Translations under genes and position numbers: made by a program
Assembly (NCBI RefSeq): GCF_024259515.1
Contig: NZ_JANBWE010000001.1
Coordinates: 806,001-870,000, forward strand
Origin: Salirhabdus salicampi
GTDB lineage: Bacteria; Bacillota; Bacilli; Bacillales; Alkalibacillaceae
Length of the DNA stretch: 64,000 bases
Direction of reading: 5' to 3'
Shown here: positions 8,674 through 17,339 of the stretch, piece after piece
Numbering within the stretch: position 1 is the stretch's first letter
Layout: the number at the start of each line of letters is the position of its first letter
Notes under the pieces: generated by a model
What the model was told of the DNA's origin: nothing
The model's input: only the letters and a program-made list of their open reading frames with translations
Databases searched by the model: none

Positions 8674-10500
8674 ATGAAACAGAAGAAAACAGAAACAGAA
8701 AATAAACATTTAAATCGCTTTTTTTACACTGTAGATCAAGCAATTGATAAACCATTTAACTGGCAGCAAATGGTGCGATTGTTAAGTTACATGAAGCCTT
8801 ATGCGAAAACATTGTTGCCGGCGGCTTTGCTAGCCATGCTCATTTCTACACTCGTTCGACTGGCTGTCCCAATTATTATCGGTAAATATGCAATTGACGT
8901 AGCACTAGCAAATCGTGATACAAACTTACTAACTATATTAGTTGCAACTATTGCTTTATTATATTTCTTGAACTATTTAGGGAATGTTTTCCGTATTCGT
9001 TGGATTAACAAGTTAGGGCAAAATGTTATTTTTGATTTGCGGAAGCATTTGTTTTCTCATGTTCAGCAATTATCCCATCGCTTTTTTGATTCTCGTTCGG
9101 CAGGCTCAATATTAGTTCGGATTATGAATGATATTAACTCGTTACAAGAGCTGTTTACGAACGGTATCATTAACTTATTGATGGATGCAGTAACCTTAAT
9201 TGGCATTCTCGTCATTTTGTTTATTTTAAGTCCTGACCTTGCATTAGCCATCATGATTGTGTTACCAATCATGTTCTTTATTTCAACTAAGTTACGTAAG
9301 AAAATCCGTCGTTCTTGGCAACAAGTTCGTATCCAACAATCAAGATTAAACTCTCATTTAAACGAAAGTCTTCAAGGAATGCGGATAACACAGTCATTTG
9401 CACAAGAAAAAGAAAATGCCCAATTTTTTAACGGTGTGAACTCTGATAACTTTGAATACTGGCGCCAGGCTACGCGTAAAAGCGCAACGTTCCGTCCTTT
9501 TGTCGAGATGAGTAATGCTATCGGAACTGTTATTTTAATCTGGTATGGTGCACATCTAATCCAAAGTGGTAGTTTAACGACCGGGGTTTTCGTAGCCTTT
9601 GCTTTTTATTTAGGTATGTTCTGGGAACCAATTTCCCGTCTTGGTCAAATTTATAATCAGTTGTTAATGGCAATGGCTTCATCTGAACGTATTTTTGAAT
9701 TTTTAGATGAAAAGCCAAATGTGGAGGAAAAAGAAGATGCCGTCGAACTTAGAAATATGAAAGGGCATATTGAGTTTGATAACGTTAAGTTTTCCTATGA
9801 TGAAAAGCGAACAGCTTTACACAACATTTCATTAGAAATGAAGGCAGGCCAAACGGTAGCTTTAGTTGGCCATACTGGTTCAGGGAAAACAACAATTGCT
9901 AATTTAATTAGTCGTTTCTATGATCCGACTGAAGGCGAAGTAAAAATAGACGGTTATAATTTACGGAACGTCCGATTAGATAGCTTACGTCAAAATATTA
10001 GCGTCGTATTACAAGATACATTTATTTTCTCTGGTACAATTATGGAAAACATTCGATTTGGTAATCCGGAGGCAACAGACGAAGAGGTTATTGAAGCAGC
10101 GAAAGTGGTTGGTGCTGATGACTTCATTCAAAGGTTAGCGGACGGATATGAAACAGAAGTAGAGGAACGAGGTAATATTCTTTCCGTCGGGGAGCGACAA
10201 TTATTGTCCTTTGCCCGTGCATTGTTAGCAGATCCGAAAATTTTAATATTAGATGAAGCAACAGCTAGTATTGATACAGAAACGGAAAAACGAATTCAGG
10301 ATGCACTTCGTGTTTTACTCGAAGGTAGAACATCGATTATCATTGCACACAGATTATCTACGATTCGTGAGGCAGATAACATTATTGTGCTTGACCATGG
10401 TAAAATTATTGAACAAGGTAGTCATGACGAACTTATGCAACGTCAAGGTGAGTATTATGAACTCGTAAAAGCCCAATTCCAAATGTTAGACGCCATGTAA
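8674..10500 (+). CDS. ABC exporter half-transporter, subunit with catalytic Glu
   Basis: 608-residue partner of the preceding half-transporter. The exporter domain spans about residues 45-330; Walker A is GHTGSGKTT near 400, and Walker B keeps the catalytic Glu (LILDEATASID, about residue 528). Its signature is LSVGERQ rather than LSGGQ. Pairing a D-for-E subunit with a non-consensus-signature subunit gives one canonical and one degenerate ATP site, the pattern of asymmetric exporters such as BmrCD and TM287/288. The substrate is probably lipophilic or a drug, but the sequence does not show it. Confidence 0.9.
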   Translation: MKQKKTETENKHLNRFFYTVDQAIDKPFNWQQMVRLLSYMKPYAKTLLPAALLAMLISTLVRLAVPIIIGKYAIDVALANRDTNLLTILVATIALLYFLNYLGNVFRIRWINKLGQNVIFDLRKHLFSHVQQLSHRFFDSRSAGSILVRIMNDINSLQELFTNGIINLLMDAVTLIGILVILFILSPDLALAIMIVLPIMFFISTKLRKKIRRSWQQVRIQQSRLNSHLNESLQGMRITQSFAQEKENAQFFNGVNSDNFEYWRQATRKSATFRPFVEMSNAIGTVILIWYGAHLIQSGSLTTGVFVAFAFYLGMFWEPISRLGQIYNQLLMAMASSERIFEFLDEKPNVEEKEDAVELRNMKGHIEFDNVKFSYDEKRTALHNISLEMKAGQTVALVGHTGSGKTTIANLISRFYDPTEGEVKIDGYNLRNVRLDSLRQNISVVLQDTFIFSGTIMENIRFGNPEATDEEVIEAAKVVGADDFIQRLADGYETEVEERGNILSVGERQLLSFARALLADPKILILDEATASIDTETEKRIQDALRVLLEGRTSIIIAHRLSTIREADNIIVLDHGKIIEQGSHDELMQRQGEYYELVKAQFQMLDAM

Positions 10501-10511
10501 TATTTAGTCCG

Positions 10512-10548
10512 AAACCATATCTTACAATATGTAAGGTATGGTTTTTTC
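10512..10548 (+). terminator. Terminator of the ABC exporter operon
   Basis: AAACCATATCTTAC pairs with GTAAGGTATGGTTT (one G-T pair), AATAT loop, then a T run. Confidence 0.9.
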
Positions 10549-10625
10549 TTTAACATAATCCTCCCTTCCAATACATAATTTGGTTATATGTGTATAACTT
10601 CTGTTTTTTTGAAGGAGGACATCTG

Positions 10626-12035
10626 GTGAATATACACGTCGTGCAACGTGGAGAAAGCTTATGGCAAATTGCCCAACGATACGGGGTTCCCATTCAACAG
10701 CTTGTCGAAGTCAATGATTTACCTAGTCCAGATCAATTATTAGTTGGGCAGGCAATCATCGTTCCTACTGAACATAACCACATCGTCCAGCCTGGTGAGT
10801 CGGTATGGAACATTGCCCAACAATACGGCTTAACGATAGATGCACTATTAGTGGAAAATCAATTAGATGATCCAAATGTAATTCAACCAGGCCAAGTATT
10901 ACGTGTCCCAGTTAGCCAGCATGTAGTACAATCCGGGGAAACCCTCTGGCGAATCTCAAGAAGTTATAGTGTTCCGTTCCAAACATTAGCAAATATGAAT
11001 AGACTTACTAATCCGTCACTTATTCGTCCTGGGCAGCGTCTTATCGTTCCTAGGCGGGTAAGACCGGTTATTGATGTAAATGGTTATATAATCAATGTTG
11101 CGGAAAGAGGGCAGCAAATTTTACGTAACGTAAGTTCATTCTTAACATACATTAGTCCCTTTAGTTACGAAGTAGGTGCTGATGGAACGCTGATGCCATT
11201 TGATACAGCGGCAATAGCTGCTGTTGCACAAGAAGTAAATGTATCTCCATTAATGGTGATAACGAACATTCGAGAAGGAAGCTTCAGTTCTGACTTAGCA
11301 AGGGAACTTCTTCATAATGAAGAGGCTAAAGAACAATTGATAACGAAAATTATTGAGGTGATGCAACGTGAAGGATTTACTGGACTAAATATTGACTTTG
11401 AATACGTATATCCAGAGGATCGAGAACACTATAATCAATTTTTACGTCGAGTAGTTGACAGACTCCATCCGTTAGGCTTTTCCGTCTCTACAGCTGTAGC
11501 TCCGAAACTAAGTGCAGAACAACAAGGTTTATTATATAAAGCCCACGATTATAAGGCACACGGTGAGATTGTCGATTTTGTTGTCATAATGACATATGAA
11601 TGGGGGTATTCGGGTGGTCCGCCAATGGCGGTTGCCCCGTTAAGTGAAGTGCGCAAAGTGATTCAATATGCGCTAACTGAGATGCCCAGTGAGAAAATTA
11701 TGATGGGAATGCCCCTTTATGGATATGATTGGACATTACCTTATGACCCTAGTCGTAGAGCTCCAGCTTTAAGTCCACAGATGGCAATTGAACGTGCATA
11801 CCAATACCAAGTGGAGATAAAATTCGATGAAAAGGCAAAATCCCCTTATTACAATTATCGAGATGACCAAGGAAGAGAACATGTAGTCTGGTATGAAGAT
11901 GCTCGTAGTGTTCAAGCCAAATATGACCTTGTAAAAGAGTTGAATTTACGTGGCGTTAGTTATTGGGTTCTAGGAAATGCCTTCTCCCAAAATTGGTATG
12001 TTTTACAAGATAATTTTCAAATTCAAACGTATTAA
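10626..12035 (+). CDS. LysM-GH18 spore cortex glycosidase (SleL/YaaH family)
   Basis: 469-residue spore enzyme with three N-terminal LysM repeats (about residues 2-46, 50-94 and 96-141; each has a HVVQ/HIVQ-GE(S/T)-W-I pattern) and a C-terminal GH18 domain. The catalytic DxE lies at about 257-259 in GLNIDFEYV. Family members (YaaH, YdhD, SleL) cleave cortex muramic-delta-lactam peptidoglycan during germination. The start is GTG at 10626, after GGAGG at 10614-10618; the ATG at 10590 would precede the ribosome-binding site. YaaH has two LysM modules, so three is somewhat unusual. Confidence 0.88.
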   Translation: MNIHVVQRGESLWQIAQRYGVPIQQLVEVNDLPSPDQLLVGQAIIVPTEHNHIVQPGESVWNIAQQYGLTIDALLVENQLDDPNVIQPGQVLRVPVSQHVVQSGETLWRISRSYSVPFQTLANMNRLTNPSLIRPGQRLIVPRRVRPVIDVNGYIINVAERGQQILRNVSSFLTYISPFSYEVGADGTLMPFDTAAIAAVAQEVNVSPLMVITNIREGSFSSDLARELLHNEEAKEQLITKIIEVMQREGFTGLNIDFEYVYPEDREHYNQFLRRVVDRLHPLGFSVSTAVAPKLSAEQQGLLYKAHDYKAHGEIVDFVVIMTYEWGYSGGPPMAVAPLSEVRKVIQYALTEMPSEKIMMGMPLYGYDWTLPYDPSRRAPALSPQMAIERAYQYQVEIKFDEKAKSPYYNYRDDQGREHVVWYEDARSVQAKYDLVKELNLRGVSYWVLGNAFSQNWYVLQDNFQIQTY

Positions 12036-12060
12036 CATGTGGATACTCACATGTTTTTTC
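12034..12060. terminator. Bidirectional terminator
   Basis: AACATGTG (12034-12041) pairs with CACATGTT (12048-12055), followed by Ts; it lies between convergent genes and overlaps the LysM-GH18 stop codon. Confidence 0.8.
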
Positions 12061-12073
12061 TTTTTCGAAAAAT

Positions 12074-12811
12074 TTAAATTTGAATAGTTGCCATATAAGG
12101 TAAATGGTCTGAAGCATCTTCATCTTGCTTTATGACCTTTGTATGCATGACATCAATGTCACTCGTAGTAAAAATGTAATCTAATCGCATGCGTGGGCGG
12201 TGAGAAGGGTACGTATAACCTCCAGCCACATTGCCGTTTTTTATGACCCATGAATCATTAAAATGTTTCACAACTTTATCCCAACTTTTCGTGGTGGGTT
12301 TCATATTCCAATCTCCCATTATAACTGCAGGGCCACCGCGATTTCGCACCTTGTTAATAACAAATTCCGTTTGTTTTTTATGCAGAAAAGGGGCGAAGCT
12401 AATATGAGTTACATACACTCGCAACGTAGTTCGATTTTCTAGTTGAATGGCTGCTTCTAATAACGCACGATCCTCAACAATACGAGGTAAAAAGTCAAAA
12501 GGATGATTTTCATAACCTACAATCGGGTACGTTGATAAAATAGCATTACCATATTGAAGTTTATGGTCGCGTTCTTTCTTACTCGTCGTAATAGCAGGGC
12601 CGAATGCAAATTCCATGTTTAGCTTGTTAGCAAGACGATAAGCTTGGTCGAAAAAATTACTCCGTTCTGAAAAATGTTTGTCTACTTCGTTTAGACCAAC
12701 AATTTGTGCATTGGTTGATTGGATCACGGTCGCGATTCTTTCTAGATTCAATTCCTTATCTTGACCCTTTCCATGATGAATGTTAAAGGTCAACATATGT
12801 ATCTTATGCAT
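12074..12811 (-). CDS. Endonuclease/exonuclease/phosphatase family protein
   Basis: 245-residue DNase-I-fold hydrolase. Fold residues are visible in order: TFNIHHGKG (residues 8-16), VGLNEVDKH (metal-binding Glu), VTHISF, MGDWNMKP (catalytic Asp/Asn) and SDHLPYMATI (catalytic His). There is no signal peptide, so it is probably cytoplasmic. The substrate (phosphodiester, phosphoinositide or nucleic acid) cannot be told from sequence. Confidence 0.85.
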   Translation of the reverse strand: MHKIHMLTFNIHHGKGQDKELNLERIATVIQSTNAQIVGLNEVDKHFSERSNFFDQAYRLANKLNMEFAFGPAITTSKKERDHKLQYGNAILSTYPIVGYENHPFDFLPRIVEDRALLEAAIQLENRTTLRVYVTHISFAPFLHKKQTEFVINKVRNRGGPAVIMGDWNMKPTTKSWDKVVKHFNDSWVIKNGNVAGGYTYPSHRPRMRLDYIFTTSDIDVMHTKVIKQDEDASDHLPYMATIQI

Positions 12812-12931
12812 CCCTTCTCACCTTCTTTCTAACATGTATTATTAGTTAACGTTTATTTAATTTATTCAGATGAATGAATTGAAACGTTTTGTGCCATATT
12901 AAGAGTATAAGGAAATTAAAGGATGGTCGGA

Positions 12932-14425
12932 ATGCACCAGTCAGAAGGAAATACCCAAAAGCCGGTGATTTTACTCGTTATAGATACGTTAATGGATGAA
13001 CCTTTACAATTGGCTATTCAGGAAGACCAAGTGCCTGCACTAAAATTTTTAAAGGAAAATGGACAATATTATCCGAATTTAGTCAGTCCGTTTCCAACTA
13101 TGTCTGTAAACGTAGACACTACACTGCTGACAGGCAAGTATTGTGACAAACATCGACTTCCCGGGTTAGTGTGGTATCACGCGAATGAAAATCGGATTAT
13201 AAATTATGGTAGTAGTGGGCGTGAGATTCGAAAATTAGGGATGCGACAATTTTTCAAAGATGTACTGTATCATATGAATCAAGATCATATTAGTCCTGAT
13301 GTAAAGACCATTCATGAAGAATTAGCCGATGAGGGATTACCTACGGCGTCAATAAATGCGCTCATTTACCGTGGCAATCATAAGAAACGGTTTCGATATG
13401 GGAAAGTTCTTTCCTATATGACAGGTAGAGAGGATGAACCGATAAACGCACCTCAATGGTTTATATATGGAGGACTAGCTAAATTAGCTCGTAAACATTC
13501 AGGCCTGATCAATAAATTTGGGTTTAACGATACATATTCAGCTCAAGAGTTTGTTCATTTAAAGCAGGCAGTAACGTCACTCCCAGCCGTAACCGTTGTA
13601 TATTTGCCAGATTTTGACCAACGTGTTCATAAACACGGAAGAAGAGATGCAATTGGTTTGCAAACAGTAGATAAAAAAGTACAACATATGCTATCTTCAT
13701 TTGACTCTTGGGAACAAGCTATTAAAGAAAATGTCTGGATTACGATGGGGGATAATGGACAAGCCTGGGTGATGGATACGAAAAAGGATGGGTTAATTGA
13801 TTTACGGAAAATGTTTTATAAATATAGAATTCCGCGGCTAGGAAAACAAATTACAAACGAGGACCAACTAGTATTAGGAGTAAATGAACGGATGTCGTTT
13901 ATTTATACATTACATCCGGATATCATCCCAAAACGTAAGATTGTGGAAAGGTTGAAACAGGATAAACGGATTGACATTATAACTTGGGAAGAAAATGGAG
14001 TTATTCATGTTCAATCAGGGTTGAAAGACGGGGAACTTTTATTCCGAGAAGGTGGCCCACTATTTGATGAGTATAACCAAAACTGGACTTTGGAAGGGGA
14101 CATTTCTTTATTAGATATCCGAACATTTGGCAATAACCTTTTATATGGTCAATATCCCGATCCGCTAGCACGCCTCCTAAGCAGTCTCAGGTCCCATGAT
14201 GGGGATTATGTTGTGGCGAACGCCTCACCAGGGTATGAATTTATTGGGGAGGGATCTCCTACTCATCTAGGTGGAGGTAGTCATGGTGGTCTTCATGGAC
14301 AAGATTCTTTCGTCTCACTCATCATTACTGGAACAGAATCACGACCCCAGCATTTGCGAATTGTAGATTTAAAGGATTGGATTTTATCATTAACAACAGC
14401 ATCAAAAAAGCAACCGTATCATTAA
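12932..14425 (+). CDS. Alkaline-phosphatase-superfamily (type I phosphodiesterase/NPP-like) protein
   Basis: About 497 residues with the NPP-like alkaline phosphatase fold: a metal-binding Asp in LLVIDTLMD near the N-terminus, nucleophile region PTMSVNVDTTLLTG, metal-ligand clusters YLPDFDQRVHKHG and MGDNGQ, and the late GGGSHGGLHGQ. No signal peptide is seen. Two close ATGs (12923 and 12932) are possible; 12932 has AAAGG nine bases upstream. The substrate is unknown. Its 3' end is the left border of accessory island 1, and the terminal codons form part of an inverted repeat with sequence beyond the island. Confidence 0.85.
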   Translation: MHQSEGNTQKPVILLVIDTLMDEPLQLAIQEDQVPALKFLKENGQYYPNLVSPFPTMSVNVDTTLLTGKYCDKHRLPGLVWYHANENRIINYGSSGREIRKLGMRQFFKDVLYHMNQDHISPDVKTIHEELADEGLPTASINALIYRGNHKKRFRYGKVLSYMTGREDEPINAPQWFIYGGLAKLARKHSGLINKFGFNDTYSAQEFVHLKQAVTSLPAVTVVYLPDFDQRVHKHGRRDAIGLQTVDKKVQHMLSSFDSWEQAIKENVWITMGDNGQAWVMDTKKDGLIDLRKMFYKYRIPRLGKQITNEDQLVLGVNERMSFIYTLHPDIIPKRKIVERLKQDKRIDIITWEENGVIHVQSGLKDGELLFREGGPLFDEYNQNWTLEGDISLLDIRTFGNNLLYGQYPDPLARLLSSLRSHDGDYVVANASPGYEFIGEGSPTHLGGGSHGGLHGQDSFVSLIITGTESRPQHLRIVDLKDWILSLTTASKKQPYH

Positions 14426-14429
14426 AAAT

Positions 14430-14665
14430 GTAGTTCTGTTTCTGTGGAGAAACTTATGACATAGCAGACCAAATCGTATATGATTTGGTCTCCTCATTTT
14501 CCTTATATATCAAAGATTTCACGATATTAACCCTTGAATTAGGATACAAAAGTGCAACCGAAATAGCATATTGACAATAGTTGTTGGCAAAGCGATTTTT
14601 ACTCTGCTAAATGGTTTGCTATTTCCTATGATAATTCTTATAAAACAAGCAATTGTTATTATAAA
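14430..14665 (+). repeat. R1 left-end repeat of accessory island 1
   Basis: About 235 bp that align in blocks with 58783-59031. Shared blocks: TAGTTCTGTTTC + GTGGAGAAAC, a perfect palindrome AGACCAAATC / GATTTGGTCT (14466-14491), and AAATAGCATA + TGACAAT + TGTTG near 14550-14580. The outer bases TAGTTC..GTGGAGAAA are an inverted repeat of the right end (18030-18060). The palindrome can also terminate transcription of the gene on the left. Confidence 0.85.
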
Positions 14666-14842
14666 GATCAACTAATACAACTTGTTGAGGAAATTGTAAA
14701 TTCACAAACAAGTGAAAAGAGATCATGTTCCAACACTGACTGAAATTGAAGTTTTGTTTGAATCGCAACTCCAGTGATATTCTCATGTTGTCTCGTGAGA
14801 TTATGAGGTTTTTAAAGCTGGACCCACGTTTTTTATGAGGCT

Positions 14843-15158
14843 CTAATTGTAGAACAACTCACAAAGAAGGTAGGCATTAATGGCATCCGTTTTAACTTTC
14901 CTCAAACTCTTAGCTTTGTATGAAATTAAAGGTTTGATGATAATTAATAGATAACCACGTTCCTCGAAATAATGAACAACAGGGGTTTGGTAATATCCAG
15001 TTGACTTTAATATGACTGGGGGCTGTTGACCAGACTCTTTCTTTACACTCCTCAAGAAATTCTATTAGTAAATTAAGTCCCTCAAGTGTATGAGAGACTT
15101 TGAAACTCTTCCAAAACACTTTCCCCTTTTGAATATTCAGACCAACGACTGGATTCAT
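14843..15158 (-). pseudogene. IS110-family transposase remnant (N-terminal part, frameshifted)
   Basis: Two overlapping minus-strand frames together give the DEDD-type N-terminus of an IS110 transposase: MNPVVGLNIQKGK and SFKVSHTLEGL from 15158, then after a frameshift near 15040 GQQPPVILKSTGYYQTPV, LLIIIKPLISY and LRKVKTDAINAYLLCELF. About 105 residues remain of the usual 400 or so; the C-terminal Ser-recombinase-like region is missing. It lies inside accessory island 1, between R1 and the first repeat site, and is absent from island 2, so it is a later insertion. Confidence 0.8.
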
Positions 15159-15345
15159 CTCTATCTCCCCCTATAAACTTTGAAAATTGCCAGTAACCCC
15201 TAATGCCTATTGTAGTATCACTGCTTCGCTTGTTTACGAGATCTAGGTCCCAACCAGTCTCAAACATGCTTCTACAAGTAGGCGGCAAACGGTTTAGTTG
15301 ACGGGATTAATGTCCCACGGGCAGTTACGTTCTACCTTATCTACT
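15159..15345 (-). mobile_element. IS110 upstream non-coding end remnant
   Basis: Non-coding stretch directly upstream of the IS110 remnant, ending in GGGGGAGATAG before the MNPVVGL start. In IS110 elements the segment upstream of the recombinase is the end that encodes the bridge (seek) RNA. The sequence resembles IS110 upstream regions of bacilli in my memory, including TAGGCATTAGGGGTTAC before the start, but I cannot align it here. Confidence 0.5.
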
Positions 15346-15371
15346 GATATAATAAGACCACATAACAATTA

Positions 15372-15441
15372 TTGTACTAAAGGGGCAGGTTAGTGTAAGA
15401 GTGCTGTTAACTTGTATTCAACAAACGATCCAGTTTGTTGA
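15372..15441 (+). repeat. Repeat site A (CTAA-GGGGC site plus hairpin)
   Basis: GTACTAAAGGGGCAGGTTAG followed by TGTAAGAG matches the recurrent site core. A perfect 9-bp hairpin follows (TCAACAAAC at 15418-15426, GTTTGTTGA at 15433-15441). It precedes the NAD(P)-binding cargo gene. Confidence 0.7.
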
Positions 15442-15597
15442 GCGACTTCTTTAAAGTCAAGAAAATTAGTTCGCTATTCAGAATTTAAGTAGTTTGAATT
15501 TATATACTTAAAGTAATCCTGCCTAAGTTAAAATAGACGAAATAACAGCATTTATAGTGTAGTGTAATATTTAAATCGTAAAAAGAAGGATTTTACT

Positions 15598-16218
15598 TTG
15601 AATATTTTAATTTTAGGTGCAACTGGACGAGTTGGAAGTCAAATAGTAACTTATGCCCTTCATAATAGACATCATGTTACTGTATTAGTTCGTACTCCAG
15701 AGAAGATTCAAATAAATAGTGAAAATTTAACCATTATTCAAGGGAATGTTTTAAGTAAAAATGATATAGTACGTGCAATGCATGGGATTGATGTAGTTAT
15801 TAGTGCACTAAATACTGATGGCACAACCACTCTATCAGAAAGTATGCCGCTAATTATCAAAACAATGGAAAACGAAGGTATACAACGAATTATTACAATA
15901 GGAACTGCAGGGATCTTACAAAGTAGAACTACACCAACCGTACTCCGTTATCAGTCAAGTGAATCAAAACGCAAATCAACCCGTGCAGCAGAAGAACATC
16001 ATAAAGTTTACGATATGCTGAGACAATCAACACTCGATTGGACGATTGTATGTCCTACATATTTGCCAGAAGGAGAAAGAGAAGGTCAATATCGAATTGA
16101 ACGTAATTTTTTGCCAGAAGGTGGTATGAAAATATCAGTTCCTGATACAGCAGAATTTACTTATCGTCAGATAGAAAGTAGCGATTATGTTCAATCACGT
16201 GTAGGAATCGCATACTAA
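15598..16218 (+). CDS. NAD(P)-binding oxidoreductase, NmrA/SDR-like (island cargo)
   Basis: 206-residue atypical short-chain dehydrogenase. The Rossmann motif is GATGRVGSQIV at residues 7-17, followed by VLVRTPEK at the end of beta 2, GIDVVISAL and WTIVCPTYLPEG; it belongs to the NAD(P)H-binding (NmrA-like, YwnB/YhfK-type) group whose substrates are mostly unknown. The start codon is TTG at 15598 with AGAAGGA seven bases upstream. It is bracketed by repeat sites at 15372 and 16279, so it reads as one cargo unit of island 1. Confidence 0.8.
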   Translation: MNILILGATGRVGSQIVTYALHNRHHVTVLVRTPEKIQINSENLTIIQGNVLSKNDIVRAMHGIDVVISALNTDGTTTLSESMPLIIKTMENEGIQRIITIGTAGILQSRTTPTVLRYQSSESKRKSTRAAEEHHKVYDMLRQSTLDWTIVCPTYLPEGEREGQYRIERNFLPEGGMKISVPDTAEFTYRQIESSDYVQSRVGIAY

Positions 16219-16278
16219 TAATATTCTCTTACATTATTACTTGCTGTCACAAGGTAAAATTTATTGTTTGTGAAAAAT

Positions 16279-16320
16279 TGTACTTAAACTCACGGGGGCA
16301 TTAGTGTAACAAGCTGCTCG
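16279..16320 (+). repeat. Repeat site B
   Basis: TACTTAAACTCACGGGGGC then ATTAGTGTAACAAG, a near-consensus copy of the island repeat site, 60 bp after the stop of the NmrA-like gene and before the next cargo gene. Confidence 0.8.
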
Positions 16321-16380
16321 CTTATTGAACTTACGAGGCTGATACTTTAATAAGGTCTTAGTTTTTCGGGGGTGTATTAA

Positions 16381-16704
16381 ATTAAAAAAAGTATATTAAG
16401 CTTTGTTTTGATAGGATTACTTTCAATTGTATTAGTTGGTATAACTCCATTAGTGGATGGTAAAAGAGTTCAAACACATGAGGAATTATCAAATTTAAGA
16501 CAGGAAGGCTATGTTATAAAATTAGGTTTTCCTATTCCCTTTTTAAAACAAGGAATACCACCACTTGACCCTCCTATGCCCTATACTTTTGGATTTAGCT
16601 TTTGGCATGTTAAATCATTTGAAAAATTGAATTATTTTTATTCGGTGGGTATTGTATTTGGTATATTAGTAATTATTAAAGCATTGATAAAAAGACTGAA
16701 ATAA
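16381..16704 (+). CDS. Small membrane protein (island cargo), possible ATT start
   Basis: Unrecognised protein of about 107 residues with a hydrophobic N-terminal segment (SILSFVLIGLLSIVLVG), a soluble middle with FPIPFLKQGIPPLDPPMPY, and a second hydrophobic segment near the C-terminus (YSVGIVFGILVIIKALI). GGGGGTG at 16368-16374 lies six bases before an in-frame ATT at 16381, which gives a natural (M)KKSILS start directly after an in-frame stop. The TTG at 16408 is 33 bases from that ribosome-binding site and would remove half the first helix. ATT initiation is inference. Confidence 0.55.
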   Translation: MKKSILSFVLIGLLSIVLVGITPLVDGKRVQTHEELSNLRQEGYVIKLGFPIPFLKQGIPPLDPPMPYTFGFSFWHVKSFEKLNYFYSVGIVFGILVIIKALIKRLK

Positions 16705-16712
16705 TAAGGTAA

Positions 16713-16934
16713 CCTGATGATTATTGGAGAAAAACTTTAGAACTTTATAAATCCTTAGATAAAAACCATAAAAAGATATTATTCAAAATCATTGAACAAA
16801 CAATGGCTGATACAAATATGCTTGGGATAATTGATGGAAGTTCTACAATAGAGCCAAAATTGCTTCTCGATTCGAAGGATACTGAAGGAGAACTTCAAGA
16901 TTGTTTCCTAGAATTCATAAAAGAGAAATTTTAA
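16713..16934 (+). pseudogene. 5'-truncated ORF fragment (island cargo)
   Basis: A 73-codon open frame with no plausible start, beginning right after an in-frame TAA and 9 bp after the preceding gene. It reads PDDYWRKTLELYKSLDKNHK, then ILFKIIEQTMADTNMLG and ends CFLEFIKEKF. It looks like the C-terminal part of a small cytoplasmic helical protein whose 5' end was lost. The family is not recognised. A repeat site follows 10 bp after its stop. Confidence 0.5.
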
Positions 16935-16943
16935 AGTTTGCCC

Positions 16944-16990
16944 CTTTTGTTAAGCTAAATGGGGGGCGAGAGTGGAATAAGAAAAATAAA
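16944..16990 (+). repeat. Repeat site B2
   Basis: TTAAGCTAAATGGGGGGC then GAGAGTGGAATAAGAAA. The second half matches site F (59082-59100, GTGGAATAAGAAA) closely. It lies between the truncated ORF and the lipoprotein gene. Confidence 0.65.
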
Positions 16991-17004
16991 GAGGTGATAT
17001 AGGA

Positions 17005-17339
17005 ATGATAGATAAAAAAATACTTTTTGTTGCCTTTTTAATACTTTTATTGGTTGGTTGCTCACAAAATAAAGAGGAGTATCTTATAGAGGGGACGATT
17101 ATTTCGATTAACAAAAAAGGCGGGTATATTGAAGTAGAAGGACCAATGACTATAATAAAATCAGCAACTCACAAGAATCAGTTGGTAATGAAATAGAGTC
17201 AATGCCACATCCCATCGGAGTATCAAACGTAGAAGATTATAAGGTAGGACAAAGAGTAAAAGTAACAGTAACCAAAAATTATGATGAAGATAGTTGGGAT
17301 TTAAACAGGTTAAAATTTAAACTTGAAGCCATCAACTAA
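17005..17339 (+). pseudogene. DUF3221/YobA-like lipoprotein gene, frameshifted (island cargo)
   Basis: The first 63 codons encode a lipoprotein signal (LILLLVGC, Cys19) and EGTIISINKKGGYIEVEGP, a small beta-barrel pattern of DUF3221 proteins. The frame shifts near 17165-17170; the following frame continues SVGNEIESMPHPIGVSNVED and YKVGQRVKVTVT and ends EAIN at 17339. Together they make a normal-length (about 110 aa) protein, so one indel probably broke it; a sequencing error is possible. GAGGTG is eight bases before the ATG. The TAA stop at 17337-17339 is inside the next repeat site. Confidence 0.65.

Noticed and set aside
14430-14665. R1 and R2 as ordinary terminators only
   Set aside because: Each contains terminator-like hairpins, but the similarity between copies extends over about 180-240 bp including non-hairpin sequence and end-to-end inverted repeats, which terminators alone do not explain.
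15082-15288. 68-codon minus-strand frame upstream of the IS110 remnant
   Set aside because: It runs through the IS110 non-coding end and then out of frame through the transposase remnant; no start signal.
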